From Flavobacterium gelidicaeli (GTDB taxonomy: Bacteria; Bacteroidota; Bacteroidia; Flavobacteriales; Flavobacteriaceae): a stretch of DNA of 64,000 bases. Of this stretch, positions 1 through 9,349 are shown one piece after another (position 1 is the first letter of the stretch; each line of letters starts with the position of its first letter). A program made the translations under genes and the position numbers. The DNA lies in assembly GCF_013294005.1 (NCBI RefSeq), contig NZ_JABSNK010000012.1:39871-103870 (forward strand). The letters run 5' to 3'. The notes under the pieces were generated by a model. That model ran no database searches. It saw nothing but the letters and a program-made list of their open reading frames with translations, and was not told the DNA's origin.

Positions 1-99
1 GAAATTAATATGATTATTGCCTGTGGAATAAAAGACGAAACTGGAATCTATAGTGCACAGTTTAGAGTACCACTTGAAGACGTTTATTTTAAAAAATAA
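1..99 (+). CDS. 3' end of an unidentified upstream gene (partial)
   Basis: The frame is open from base 1 and closes with TAA at 97-99, giving 32 residues that end in PLEDVYFKK. The start lies outside the window. The fragment contains no motif I can assign. It is co-directional with the membrane protein gene that begins 35 bp further on, with no terminator hairpin in between, so the two may share a transcript. The coding call rests only on the open frame and this position. Confidence 0.5.
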   Translation, partial: EINMIIACGIKDETGIYSAQFRVPLEDVYFKK

Positions 100-133
100 G
101 TAACCAAACCATTTATAAACATACCAAATTATT

Positions 134-904
134 ATGACAACAGTTGAAAAAAGAGTTGAAGAAATAAAATCGAAAGGATACGAATTAGATTTTGGAACCG
201 TATTCAATCACGCATTTGAAAATTATAAAAAAATCGCATTATATGCTGGTTCCATGATTCTAGTTTTTCTGGTTGTTATGGGAATCTTAATCACAGGAGG
301 TTTTATTTTAGCGATAGGAATGCCTGCTTTTATAAAAATGGCAAATCCTGAAAATTTAAAAACCATAGAAAGTTTAGTTGGCATTAACTTAATTTTATAT
401 TTAGGATCTATGCTTGCTTTAGGACTATTAATTGGTCCCTTTTTTGCAGGTTTTTTAAAAATGGCGCATTCAGCTGATAAAGATGAAGCTTTTACCAGCG
501 CTGCTATATTTGAATATTATAAAGCACCTTATTTTTTACAAATAATTATTTCTTCATTAATAATAAGTGTCTTCAATATGACTATCTCTCTTTTATTAAA
601 TAGAACGGGAATATTATATTTAGGAACGCTAAGTAGTTTAATTATTAACTTTATTACTTTACTTACTGTCGCTTTTATTGTTTTTGGTAAGTTAAATGCA
701 TTAGACGCAATTAAAGCTAGTATTACTGTTGTACTAAAAAATCCTATTACTATTTTAGCATTAACTATTACAGCCTTTATTGGTTCATTAGTAGGTTTTA
801 TTGGGTGTTGTATAGGTGTATTTTTTACGTTACCTATCATGTACTCTATGACATATGCACTTTATAATGCAATAATAGGTTTTGAAACTAAAAAGATAGA
901 TTAA
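134..904 (+). CDS. Multi-pass membrane protein of unknown function
   Basis: A 256-residue protein with a short hydrophilic N-terminus (about residues 1-30) followed by roughly five to six hydrophobic segments rich in Gly, Ile, Leu and Phe. Such proteins are common in Flavobacteriia and are often mislabelled 'beta-carotene monooxygenase' in databases; nothing in the sequence supports that enzyme activity. The pattern of long helices with small loops and a glycine-rich last third resembles general membrane-organising families of unknown role. It is followed by a hairpin terminator, so it ends a transcription unit that probably includes the truncated gene at the window start. The function is not known. 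Confidence 0.85.
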   Translation: MTTVEKRVEEIKSKGYELDFGTVFNHAFENYKKIALYAGSMILVFLVVMGILITGGFILAIGMPAFIKMANPENLKTIESLVGINLILYLGSMLALGLLIGPFFAGFLKMAHSADKDEAFTSAAIFEYYKAPYFLQIIISSLIISVFNMTISLLLNRTGILYLGTLSSLIINFITLLTVAFIVFGKLNALDAIKASITVVLKNPITILALTITAFIGSLVGFIGCCIGVFFTLPIMYSMTYALYNAIIGFETKKID

Positions 905-932
905 TCTTATTTGATTTAAATAATTATACTCT

Positions 933-971
933 AACTGCAATTGGATTTTAATATCTGGTTGCAGTTTTATT
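933..971 (+). terminator. Rho-independent terminator after the membrane protein gene
   Basis: AACTGCAA (933-940) pairs with TTGCAGTT (959-966) and is followed by a short T-rich tail. It lies between two co-directional genes and separates the membrane protein from the large kinase. Confidence 0.6.
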
Positions 972-1027
972 GTAAAATAATTATTAACTTGTTGCATATT
1001 GCTCATAAAAACAGTTAAAAAGAATTA

Positions 1028-4000
1028 ATGATAGTATTTTACACAAATTTTTTATCAATAATTGAACGCTTTACCACATTTATATTGGTAGATATGTGTA
1101 CTTCAGCTATTACTAAATATTCTTTTTTTATAAACGAAAATATCATTAAATACAATTTGTATTGGATTATAATACCAATGCTCCTTTTCTTTACATTTAT
1201 TTTCTTTTTCCATTTTTATAAAGTTAAAGGCAAGCTTAAAAATCCCTTCATAGATAGTAGTGACAGTAATTATTATCAAAATAAAGAGTATCAAACTTAT
1301 CTTTTATTTTTAGGAATTCTACTTCCTTTAATGGAAATTAATAATGAACTTTTCTCAATAAGGCCCCAAAGTTTAATAGCGAGTAACTTATTAATAGGTT
1401 GTTTTTTATTGATATTATATATCATCAGTACTAAATCAGCAATTGTATTTCATCATATCAGGTCAATATATATTTTTATATATCTTGCCTTTTTTATAAT
1501 TACAGCTGAAAATTTAATCAGCTTACCAAATGATATAATTCCTACAATTACATTTTTATTAGCGTTATTTTTTTCCTACACAGTTCTAAAACCTATAAGG
1601 ATATATTGGGCCGTAATTACAGCTGCGTTTGCATTTATTATAATTTGCTATACTTTTGAGCTATTACCCTTAAAAAGAACGGTAACACTCTTTAATTTTA
1701 CTTTACTTATTTTTATTCTTAACTATATTAGACAAATTAGTTACTTGAATATTCAGGATAAATTTCGTTTTTCAAATGAAATTGTCAATAATGGAAATTC
1801 GTTAGTAATGGCAACTACAAAAAAAGGAGAAGTAAAATTTTGTAGTGAAAACATCACCTCAATATTAGGTTGGTCTATAGATGATGTAATGGGTATGGGT
1901 TTTTGGAAGGTAACAGAAGATCCTGATTTTATAGGAGAAGATTTCCACAATAATAATATTGAAGAGAGGTCTTTTACGCGTAAATTAAAATGTAAAAACG
2001 GTGACTATAAATACATTAAATGGAATGACAAACGGTTCTCAGAAGATTTAATTATTGGTATAGGACAAGATGTTACGAATGAAATAGAAAACCAAAAATC
2101 TTATGAAAATTTAATTGAGTCTGCTAATGACATTATATATCAATTAGATACCGAAGGCAATTACCTTTTTATAAATAAAAACACTGAGATTATAACTGGG
2201 TATACATTAGAGGAACTATATGAGTCTAAATTTTATAGATTAATTACCGAGGATTACCGTCACAAAGTATTAGAATTTTATTTAGATTCAGATAAACAAT
2301 CTGCAAATTATCAAATCTTAGAGTTCCCTATTATAAAGAAAAATGGCGATAAAATATGGCTGTCTCAAAAGGTAGCTATTAATAGGGATCAAAAAAATAA
2401 TATTATTGGTTATTTTGCTATAGCAAGAGATATTACCTCTATTAAAGCAAATGAAATTGAGCGAATTAAACGCATCCAAAAAAATCAAAAATATAGCGAA
2501 GCTTTAAAGAATTTTACAACCGAAAGTTATTCAAGTAATGAAACATTAGAAGGAATTCTTAAAAACATATTACAAATTACGACTAAAATTATTGGTGTAA
2601 ATAGAGCAAGCTATTGGCATTATTACAATGATGAGATCGTTTGCGAAAATTTATATATTTTAAAACAAAATAAATTTATTAAGGAAGAGACATTATCCTT
2701 AGATAAGTACCCTTCTTATTTTTCACATATAACTAATAAGACACAACTTGTTGTATCTAACGTTTATAAAAGTCCTTTTTTTACTGAATTAATCAAAGAT
2801 TATTTCCCACAAAATAATATATTTTCTCTTATTGATACTCCCATATTTATAGATGGCGAATTAAAAGGAATCATTTGTTTTGAAGCTAGTGATGAAATAA
2901 AAAATTGGGATAATGAAGACATCAATTTTGCACGTTCAGTATCCGATATTATAACAATTGCTTTTGAGTCTCAAAATAGATTGAATGCCGAAATCAAGCT
3001 TAGCTATAAAAGTGAACTGCTCGCCGCAATGACTTTATGTACAGAGAAGTTTTTAAATAACAAGGACTTAGACGCAATTTTTTCGGATGTTTTGATCATT
3101 ATGGGAAAAGCGACTAAATCACACCGCGCCTATTATTATGTAAATAATAAAAAAGAGGAAACTATAAGTCAAAGGTACCGTTGGAAATCTGACGACGATA
3201 CCCTTTTTGAGAATAATATCAACTTACAAAATTTACCTTATCCCTATTTTGAAGACCTTTTAATTCCTATTTTAAATAATAAAATTTACAATAAAAGGAT
3301 TTCAACTATTGAAAATGAATCACTCAAAAACAAATTAATTAACGTAGGTGTCATATCATTAATTCTATTTCCAATTTTTGTAAAAAATGAGTTTCATGGC
3401 TTTTTAGGATTTGATGATACAGATCAAGAGAGAGTATGGTCTGAGGATGAAGTCAATATTTTACAAACTCTAGGTAGGAATATCGCGGCCGCTATAGATC
3501 GCATCAATACTGAGACTGCTATTTATGAAAGTGAAGAAAAGTTTAGGCTTTTAGCCAATAACATACCGGGTACTGTTTATTTATCTGAAAACAATCAGCG
3601 ATTTACTAAAATTTATTTGAATGATGAAATAGAAAAACTTACTGGATATCGCAAAAATGAATTTTTAGAACATAAATTAAATTATATAGAAATCATTCAC
3701 CCTGACGATCTTTTAAGGGTTATAGCTGAGTCTACAAAACAATTATCTAAGTTAGAGTCTTTCCATTTTACTTATCGAATTATTAAGAAAACTGGTGAGA
3801 TTGTTTGGGTAGAAGAATTTGGTGATGCTGTAATTAAAGATGGAGAAATTGTTTATATCGAAGGTATTATGCTTGATATAACCAAAAGAAAAGAAGCTGA
3901 TGATGCCATTCAAGCAAGAGAATATGCCGAAGCAGCAAATAAAGCCAAGTCGGAGTTTTTAGCAAATATGAGTCACGAAATCCGAACTCCTTTAAATGGA

Positions 4001-5098
4001 ATCATTGGTTTTACTGATTTATTAATGAAAACTGAGCTAGCCGATATTCAGCAAAAACACATGATTACAGTAAACCAGTCGGCACATTCTTTACTCGGAA
4101 TTGTAAATGACATTCTTGATTTCTCTAAAATCGAAGCTGGAAAATTAGAATTACACGTCGAGAAATTTGAAGTTAAAGAGCTCTTAGAACAAATAATTGA
4201 CCTCATTTTATATGAATCAAACCAAAAAAATCTAAAATTAGAACTGAATATTGCTGTTGATATTCCAAAATATTTTTGGACAGACACCATTAGATTGAAA
4301 CAAATTTTAATTAATTTATTAGCTAATGCAGTCAAATTCACTAATAAAGGAGTTATTAAACTAGATTTAACTCTTTTAGAAAAAACAGACAAGAAACATG
4401 CTCAAATACGTTTTGCCGTAATCGACTCAGGAATAGGAATTCTTGAAGAAAATAAAAGTAAAATATTTAAAGCTTTTTCACAGGAAGACAGTTCTACAAC
4501 TAAAAAGTTTGGTGGTACAGGACTAGGACTTACTATTTCAAATAAACTATTGGGTTTGATGAATAGTCAATTAAATTTAGAAAGCAAAATAGGTATTGGA
4601 AGTACCTTCTACTTTGATCTAAATTTAAAAACATCAAATAAAGTACCTAATACTAAAAAACTAATTGCAACACAAAACCCCGCTGATATTGATGCTCTTT
4701 TTGAAAATTTAGAAACTTCAAATAAACTAAAAATAATGTTGGTTGAAGATAATAAAATCAACATGTTGCTACTAAAAACAATTATAAAAAACGTAATGCC
4801 TGAAGCTGCTATTTTTGAAGTATTTAACGGTAGCGAAGCTGTTATTCAATTTGAAAGTATTTTACCTGACATCATTTTTATGGACATACAAATGCCTATT
4901 ATGAATGGTTTTGAAGCCACTAAAGCAATTAGAAAATTAAATAATGGAGCTGAAATTCCTATTATTGCAATCACAGCTAGTGCTGAATTAGAAATTAAAG
5001 AAAAATGCGTAGAAGCTGGTATGAATGATTACATATCAAAACCTATAATAAAGAAGATAATTGAAGAAACTATTGCTAAGTGGATTAATTTATCCTAA
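1028..5098 (+). CDS. Hybrid sensor histidine kinase with PAS and GAF domains and a C-terminal receiver
   Basis: A 1356-residue membrane-bound signalling protein. The first 250 or so residues form about eight hydrophobic helices. PAS-like segments follow near residues 250-350 and 355-480, two GAF-like segments near 500-660 and 670-840, and a third PAS near 845-965. The HisKA dimerisation helix carries FLANMSHEIRTPLNGIIGF, with the phospho-acceptor His at residue 983. The HATPase domain shows DSGIGI and FGGTGLGLTIS. A receiver domain near 1235-1356 has the motif FMDIQMPIMNGFEA, with the acceptor Asp at 1286, and a conserved Lys in YISKP. There is no HPt domain, so a partner phosphotransfer protein must be elsewhere. 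No response regulator or output gene is adjacent, so the signal and output are unknown. Confidence 0.95.
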   Translation: MIVFYTNFLSIIERFTTFILVDMCTSAITKYSFFINENIIKYNLYWIIIPMLLFFTFIFFFHFYKVKGKLKNPFIDSSDSNYYQNKEYQTYLLFLGILLPLMEINNELFSIRPQSLIASNLLIGCFLLILYIISTKSAIVFHHIRSIYIFIYLAFFIITAENLISLPNDIIPTITFLLALFFSYTVLKPIRIYWAVITAAFAFIIICYTFELLPLKRTVTLFNFTLLIFILNYIRQISYLNIQDKFRFSNEIVNNGNSLVMATTKKGEVKFCSENITSILGWSIDDVMGMGFWKVTEDPDFIGEDFHNNNIEERSFTRKLKCKNGDYKYIKWNDKRFSEDLIIGIGQDVTNEIENQKSYENLIESANDIIYQLDTEGNYLFINKNTEIITGYTLEELYESKFYRLITEDYRHKVLEFYLDSDKQSANYQILEFPIIKKNGDKIWLSQKVAINRDQKNNIIGYFAIARDITSIKANEIERIKRIQKNQKYSEALKNFTTESYSSNETLEGILKNILQITTKIIGVNRASYWHYYNDEIVCENLYILKQNKFIKEETLSLDKYPSYFSHITNKTQLVVSNVYKSPFFTELIKDYFPQNNIFSLIDTPIFIDGELKGIICFEASDEIKNWDNEDINFARSVSDIITIAFESQNRLNAEIKLSYKSELLAAMTLCTEKFLNNKDLDAIFSDVLIIMGKATKSHRAYYYVNNKKEETISQRYRWKSDDDTLFENNINLQNLPYPYFEDLLIPILNNKIYNKRISTIENESLKNKLINVGVISLILFPIFVKNEFHGFLGFDDTDQERVWSEDEVNILQTLGRNIAAAIDRINTETAIYESEEKFRLLANNIPGTVYLSENNQRFTKIYLNDEIEKLTGYRKNEFLEHKLNYIEIIHPDDLLRVIAESTKQLSKLESFHFTYRIIKKTGEIVWVEEFGDAVIKDGEIVYIEGIMLDITKRKEADDAIQAREYAEAANKAKSEFLANMSHEIRTPLNGIIGFTDLLMKTELADIQQKHMITVNQSAHSLLGIVNDILDFSKIEAGKLELHVEKFEVKELLEQIIDLILYESNQKNLKLELNIAVDIPKYFWTDTIRLKQILINLLANAVKFTNKGVIKLDLTLLEKTDKKHAQIRFAVIDSGIGILEENKSKIFKAFSQEDSSTTKKFGGTGLGLTISNKLLGLMNSQLNLESKIGIGSTFYFDLNLKTSNKVPNTKKLIATQNPADIDALFENLETSNKLKIMLVEDNKINMLLLKTIIKNVMPEAAIFEVFNGSEAVIQFESILPDIIFMDIQMPIMNGFEATKAIRKLNNGAEIPIIAITASAELEIKEKCVEAGMNDYISKPIIKKIIEETIAKWINLS

Positions 5099-5178
5099 AA
5101 AAAGGTGATTTATTAACCTAATTGTAAAAAAAAATATAAATTCGTTTATTATAAAAAAAAGCATAAAAAAACAATACT

Positions 5179-6039
5179 ATGAAATGGAAAGGCACACGTA
5201 AAAGTGGAAATCTAGACGACCGAAGAGGCATGTCATCAGGAGGAAAAACTGTTATTGGAGGAGGATTAATAGGTATCGTAATTTTGCTACTTAATGCTTT
5301 TGGTGGCGAAAATGGCCAAATGATTACGCCTATATTAGAGCAAATGAATCAAGGACAAAGTACTCCTACTGAACAACGGGATTTAACTGCAAAGGAAATA
5401 GAAGAAGGACAAAAAATTGATGCACTTATATCAAATAATGAAGATGTTTGGACAAAAATATTTCAAGAAAACGGCATGACTTATAAAGAGCCTACCGTAG
5501 TTTTATTTACTGATGCTGTCAATACTAAATGTGGAAGTGCGACTGCAGCTTCAGGACCATTTTACTGCCCTGCAGACCAACAAGTTTATATGGATTTAAG
5601 TTTTTTTACAGAACTTAAAACTCGTTTTGGTGCAGAAGGAGGAGATTTTGCTACTGCTTATGTACTCGCACATGAAATAGGACACCATGTTCAAACGTTA
5701 CTAGGAACTTCTGCTAAAATGCGCCAAATGCAACAAGGTAAATCAAAGGCCGAAGCTAATAAACTGTCTGTTGCTTTAGAGTTACAAGCTGATTTTTATG
5801 CAGGTCTATGGACGCATTACAATCAAAAAATGACTAATTTTCTTGAAGATGGAGATATAGATCAAGCGCTAAGTGCAGCACATGCTGTAGGAGATGACGC
5901 CATACAAAGTAAAATGCAAGGCCATATCGTTCCAGAATCATTTACTCACGGAACATCTGAACAACGTAAATACTGGTTTATGAAAGGATATAAAACGGGT
6001 GATATCAAGCAAGGAAATACTTTTGACGAGATTAGATAA
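5179..6039 (+). CDS. YpfJ-family neutral zinc metallopeptidase
   Basis: A 286-residue protein starting with the MKWKG-RKSGNLDDRRG head typical of the YpfJ/KPN_02809 family. One hydrophobic anchor (about residues 27-45, GGGLIGIVILLLNAFGG) follows, then a soluble domain. The zinc-binding motif AHEIGHHVQ places HExxH at residues 165-169, and a downstream ELQADFYAGLW segment supplies the expected third ligand region. Length and architecture match the whole family. It is presumably anchored in the inner membrane with its catalytic domain outside. It is a single-gene unit that converges on the comM/yifB gene, with a shared terminator between them. The substrate is unknown. Confidence 0.93.
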   Translation: MKWKGTRKSGNLDDRRGMSSGGKTVIGGGLIGIVILLLNAFGGENGQMITPILEQMNQGQSTPTEQRDLTAKEIEEGQKIDALISNNEDVWTKIFQENGMTYKEPTVVLFTDAVNTKCGSATAASGPFYCPADQQVYMDLSFFTELKTRFGAEGGDFATAYVLAHEIGHHVQTLLGTSAKMRQMQQGKSKAEANKLSVALELQADFYAGLWTHYNQKMTNFLEDGDIDQALSAAHAVGDDAIQSKMQGHIVPESFTHGTSEQRKYWFMKGYKTGDIKQGNTFDEIR

Positions 6040-6060
6040 ATTAAATTTATAAGCAATAAA

Positions 6061-6088
6061 AAATTGGGATTAATTCCCGATTTTTTTT
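6061..6088. terminator. Bidirectional terminator between the YpfJ-like and YifB genes
   Basis: The stem AATTGGGA / TCCCGATT (one G-U pair, TTAAT loop) is followed by a T8 run on the plus strand. It lies between convergent genes that are only 58 bp apart, so it may serve both. Confidence 0.75.
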
Positions 6089-6097
6089 GTTTAAAGC

Positions 6098-7633
6098 CTA
6101 TCCTAACCAGCCGTCTCTATCCAAACTTCGGTACTGGATCGCTTCGGCAATGTGGGCAGAAACAACTGTAGGAGAAGCTTCTAAATCAGCTATAGTACGC
6201 GCTACTTTCAAAATTCTATCATACGCTCTAGCTGATAAATTAAGACGCTCCATTGCGGTTTTTAATAATTGTTTGGACACATCGTCTAAGGCGCAAAATT
6301 CCCTGATTTGTTTCGTATTCATTTGCGCATTGTAATGAATATGCTCTATAGCTTCAAAACGCAACGTTTGCAATTCTCTTGCTTGAGTGACTCTTTTTCT
6401 AATATCTACACTACTTTCTGCTTTTCTATCATCTGATAATTTTTCAAAAGGAACTGGCGTTACTTCAATATGAATATCAATACGGTCCAATAAAGGACCT
6501 GAAATTTTACTCAAATACCGCTGCATTTCATGTGGTGATGATGTTTGCGGTGCATCAGGATCGTTAAAAAAACCACTCGGACTTGGATTCATACTCGCTA
6601 CCAACATAAATGACGATGGATAAGTAACCGTAAACTTAGCCCTTGAAATTGTTACTTCACGATCTTCTAATGGCTGTCGCATCACCTCAAGCACATCACG
6701 TTTAAATTCAGGTAATTCATCAAGAAATAAAACACCATTATGCGCCATAGAAATTTCTCCAGGTTGCGGATAACTCCCTCCTCCTACTAATGCAACATTA
6801 GAAATGGTGTGATGCGGACTCCTAAACGGACGCTGATTCATCAATCCTACTTCTTTTAACTTACCGGCTACACTATGAATTTTGGTTGTTTCAAGCGCTT
6901 CTCGCAAAGTCATAGGCGGTAAAATACTCGGTAATCGTTTGGCTAACATAGTTTTACCCGCTCCAGGAGGCCCTATTAAAATAATATTATGACCTCCTGC
7001 TGCAGCAATCTCCATCGACCTCTTAATTGATTCTTGTCCTTTGACATCGCTAAAATCAAATTCTGGAAAATCTAAATCCTTATAAAACTCTGTTCGTGTA
7101 TCGATTACTGTGGGTTCTAAATTTCCTTTTCCTTCTAGAAAATCAATAACCTCTTGAAGTGTTTCTACACCATAAACATTGAGTCCAGTAACAATTGCAG
7201 CTTCTTTTACATTTTGCTTAGGTAGAAAAAAACCTTTAAAACCTTCCTCCTTAGCTTTTATAGCAATAGGTAATGCGCCACGAATTGGTTGCAAACTTCC
7301 GTCAAGCGAAAGTTCTCCCATAATAATATATTCGTTGTATTCAACTGCTTTTATTTGTTCAGAAGCGACTAAAATCCCTATCGTTAAAGTTAAATCATAA
7401 GCGGATCCTTCTTTTCGTAAGTCAGCAGGTGCCATATTGATGGTAATCTTTTTGCCCGGCATTTTGTAGCCATTATTTTTAAGAGCAGCTGCAATTCTAT
7501 AACTACTTTCTTTGATTGCATTATCTGGTAAACCCACTAAATGATATCCTATACCATTGTCAATATTTACTTCAACGGTAATCGTTGTTGCTTCTACTCC
7601 AAACACTGCACTTCCAAAAGTCTTAACTAACAT
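6098..7633 (-). CDS. YifB/ComM family Mg-chelatase-like AAA+ ATPase
   Basis: A 511-residue protein with the family's three parts. The N-terminal ChlI-like domain begins MLVKTFGSAVFGVEA and contains PADLRKEGSAYDL. The AAA+ core has Walker A GPPGAGKT at residues 221-228 and Walker B LFLDELPEF. The C-terminal Mg-chelatase helical domain contains NLSARAYDRILKVARTIADLE. Length is normal. In naturally competent bacteria ComM is a hexameric helicase that promotes branch migration during integration of transformed DNA; whether this organism is competent cannot be seen here. It is transcribed alone, divergently from the FAD oxidoreductase gene across a 195-bp gap. Confidence 0.95.
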   Translation of the reverse strand: MLVKTFGSAVFGVEATTITVEVNIDNGIGYHLVGLPDNAIKESSYRIAAALKNNGYKMPGKKITINMAPADLRKEGSAYDLTLTIGILVASEQIKAVEYNEYIIMGELSLDGSLQPIRGALPIAIKAKEEGFKGFFLPKQNVKEAAIVTGLNVYGVETLQEVIDFLEGKGNLEPTVIDTRTEFYKDLDFPEFDFSDVKGQESIKRSMEIAAAGGHNIILIGPPGAGKTMLAKRLPSILPPMTLREALETTKIHSVAGKLKEVGLMNQRPFRSPHHTISNVALVGGGSYPQPGEISMAHNGVLFLDELPEFKRDVLEVMRQPLEDREVTISRAKFTVTYPSSFMLVASMNPSPSGFFNDPDAPQTSSPHEMQRYLSKISGPLLDRIDIHIEVTPVPFEKLSDDRKAESSVDIRKRVTQARELQTLRFEAIEHIHYNAQMNTKQIREFCALDDVSKQLLKTAMERLNLSARAYDRILKVARTIADLEASPTVVSAHIAEAIQYRSLDRDGWLG

Positions 7634-7827
7634 ATTGCCGATTTTTCTCTAAAAATAAACATTTATTATATATAAAACATCCTTATCAGTAAGTAATACC
7701 TTAAAAAATAAGTGTTTAAAAATGAACCCTCCTTAAAATCTTATAAAATAAAAGGAATATTGTGAAAAAAGAATATCCACCATAAGTGTAATTTTAATCA
7801 AAAAATCAATTCTAATAAATCGACATC

Positions 7828-9030
7828 ATGGACTTAAAATCTGGACTCCCTTTTTGGTTAATAAAAAATGGCCTATCAAATGACTATGCCACATTAGACA
7901 CAAACATTACAACTGAAGTTCTCATTATAGGTTCTGGAATTACCGGAGCTTTAGTGGCACATTTTTTATGTGAAGCAGGTGTAAAATGTGTTATTGCTGA
8001 TAAAAGAATGTCCTCCACAGGAAGCACCACAGCGAGTACCGCGCAATTGCAATACGAAATAGACACTTTTCTTTTTGATTTAATCGAAAAAGTTGGCGAA
8101 GAAAATGCTGTTAAAGCCTATAAAAAATGTTTAGAGTCTATTTACACCCTCGAAAAAATCATTAAAAAATTAAAAATAGACGGAGAATTCAATTGGAGAT
8201 CGAGTCTTTATATTGCCTCAAATGCTGCTGGATTGAAAGATTTAGAAAAGGAATATACTATTCGAAAAAAACACGGCTTACCCGTTACTTTTTTAAATCA
8301 AAAACAATTGAAGACCAAATTCAATATTGATAAAAAAGGAGCTTTATATAATGACTGCTCTGCACAGATCGATACTTTTAAACTTTGCAATGCTATTTTA
8401 GATTATCATAAAAAGAACTCTGGACTAGTTATTTATAGTCACACTGATATTGTGAAAATCGAAAATAAAAATGACCACATTCTAGCACACACCCAAAAGA
8501 AAAATACTATTAAGGCTAAAAAAATAGTCGCAGCACCTGGTTTTGAGTCGGAGTCTTTATTGAATGAAAAAGTAATGCAGCTCAACTCCACCTACGTTAT
8601 TGTTAGTAAGCCCATGAAAGAAGAAGATTTCTGGAATGAGAAATGCTTGATTTGGGAAACAGCAAGACCGTATATTTATATTAGGACTACAAGTGATAAC
8701 CGCATTATGGTTGGTGGATTTGACGAACCTTTTCAGGATCCAAAACGAAGAGACAAATTAATGGAGCAAAAAAACGAAGCCATTTTAAAACGCTTTAAAA
8801 AGTTTTTCCCTGATAGTAAAATAGAAATTGACTTTTATTGGTGTGGAACTTTTGGAGAAACTAAAGACGGCTTACCCTTTATTGGCGAACATAAAGACCA
8901 CCCTAACATGTACTTTGCGTTAGGCTATGGAGGCAACGGAATCACGTTTAGCGTTATTGCAGCTGAGATGATAAAAGATTTGTATTTAGGCAACCCAACC
9001 GACGTTGATTTGTTTGCTTTTGACAGGTAG
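7828..9030 (+). CDS. FAD-dependent oxidoreductase, DadA/glycine-oxidase-like
   Basis: A 400-residue flavoprotein of the DAO superfamily. The N-terminal dinucleotide-binding motif is LIIGSGITGALVAHFL (about residues 31-46), and the C-terminus has the second FAD signature GLPFIGEH...YFALGYGGNGITFSVIAAE. Relatives in Bacteroidota often carry a C-terminal Rieske [2Fe-2S] domain; here the protein stops just after the FAD domain, so that domain is missing. Likely chemistry is oxidation of an amino acid or secondary amine, but the substrate cannot be read from the sequence. It lies 319 bp upstream of a symporter-racemase operon on the same strand, which makes a role in D-amino-acid metabolism plausible but unproven. 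Confidence 0.88.
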   Translation: MDLKSGLPFWLIKNGLSNDYATLDTNITTEVLIIGSGITGALVAHFLCEAGVKCVIADKRMSSTGSTTASTAQLQYEIDTFLFDLIEKVGEENAVKAYKKCLESIYTLEKIIKKLKIDGEFNWRSSLYIASNAAGLKDLEKEYTIRKKHGLPVTFLNQKQLKTKFNIDKKGALYNDCSAQIDTFKLCNAILDYHKKNSGLVIYSHTDIVKIENKNDHILAHTQKKNTIKAKKIVAAPGFESESLLNEKVMQLNSTYVIVSKPMKEEDFWNEKCLIWETARPYIYIRTTSDNRIMVGGFDEPFQDPKRRDKLMEQKNEAILKRFKKFFPDSKIEIDFYWCGTFGETKDGLPFIGEHKDHPNMYFALGYGGNGITFSVIAAEMIKDLYLGNPTDVDLFAFDR

Positions 9031-9156
9031 TTTCAGCCCAATATATATAAATTATTTAGTGCTTTTTATCGAAAATTAAACCTGAAAAACAGCGCACATA
9101 ACAGTACGCTAAAATTAGCTTCATGTTGTTTTAATAGCATTATGGTTATATTTTCT

Positions 9157-9164
9157 TATATTTG
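9157..9164 (+). promoter_or_regulatory. Candidate -7 promoter element (TAnnTTTG) for the symporter-racemase operon
   Basis: TATATTTG matches the Bacteroidota -7 consensus TAnnTTTG exactly, but no TTTG -33 box is at the usual distance. If used, it would give a leader of about 180 nt before the symporter start at 9350. The rest of the 9031-9349 gap is AT-rich and has no gene I can support. Confidence 0.4.
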
Positions 9165-9349
9165 CCCAGATTTAATTGATTTTTAGGTCAAAAAAATGGT
9201 TTTTACGCCTATTTTGTAAAACCTATTTTTATCTAATTTCCTAACCTTGGAAAGCAATTTAAAATCATAAATCAACTGCAAATAATTGCATCTTTTGCCT
9301 CAGGAAAAATTCCTTTTACAGGCTGCTAAATAATCCTAAAATACGAAAA

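Noticed and set aside
6087..6335. Plus-strand ORF opposite the 3' end of the YifB gene
   Set aside because: It is a mirror of a well-conserved coding region and has no recognisable product.
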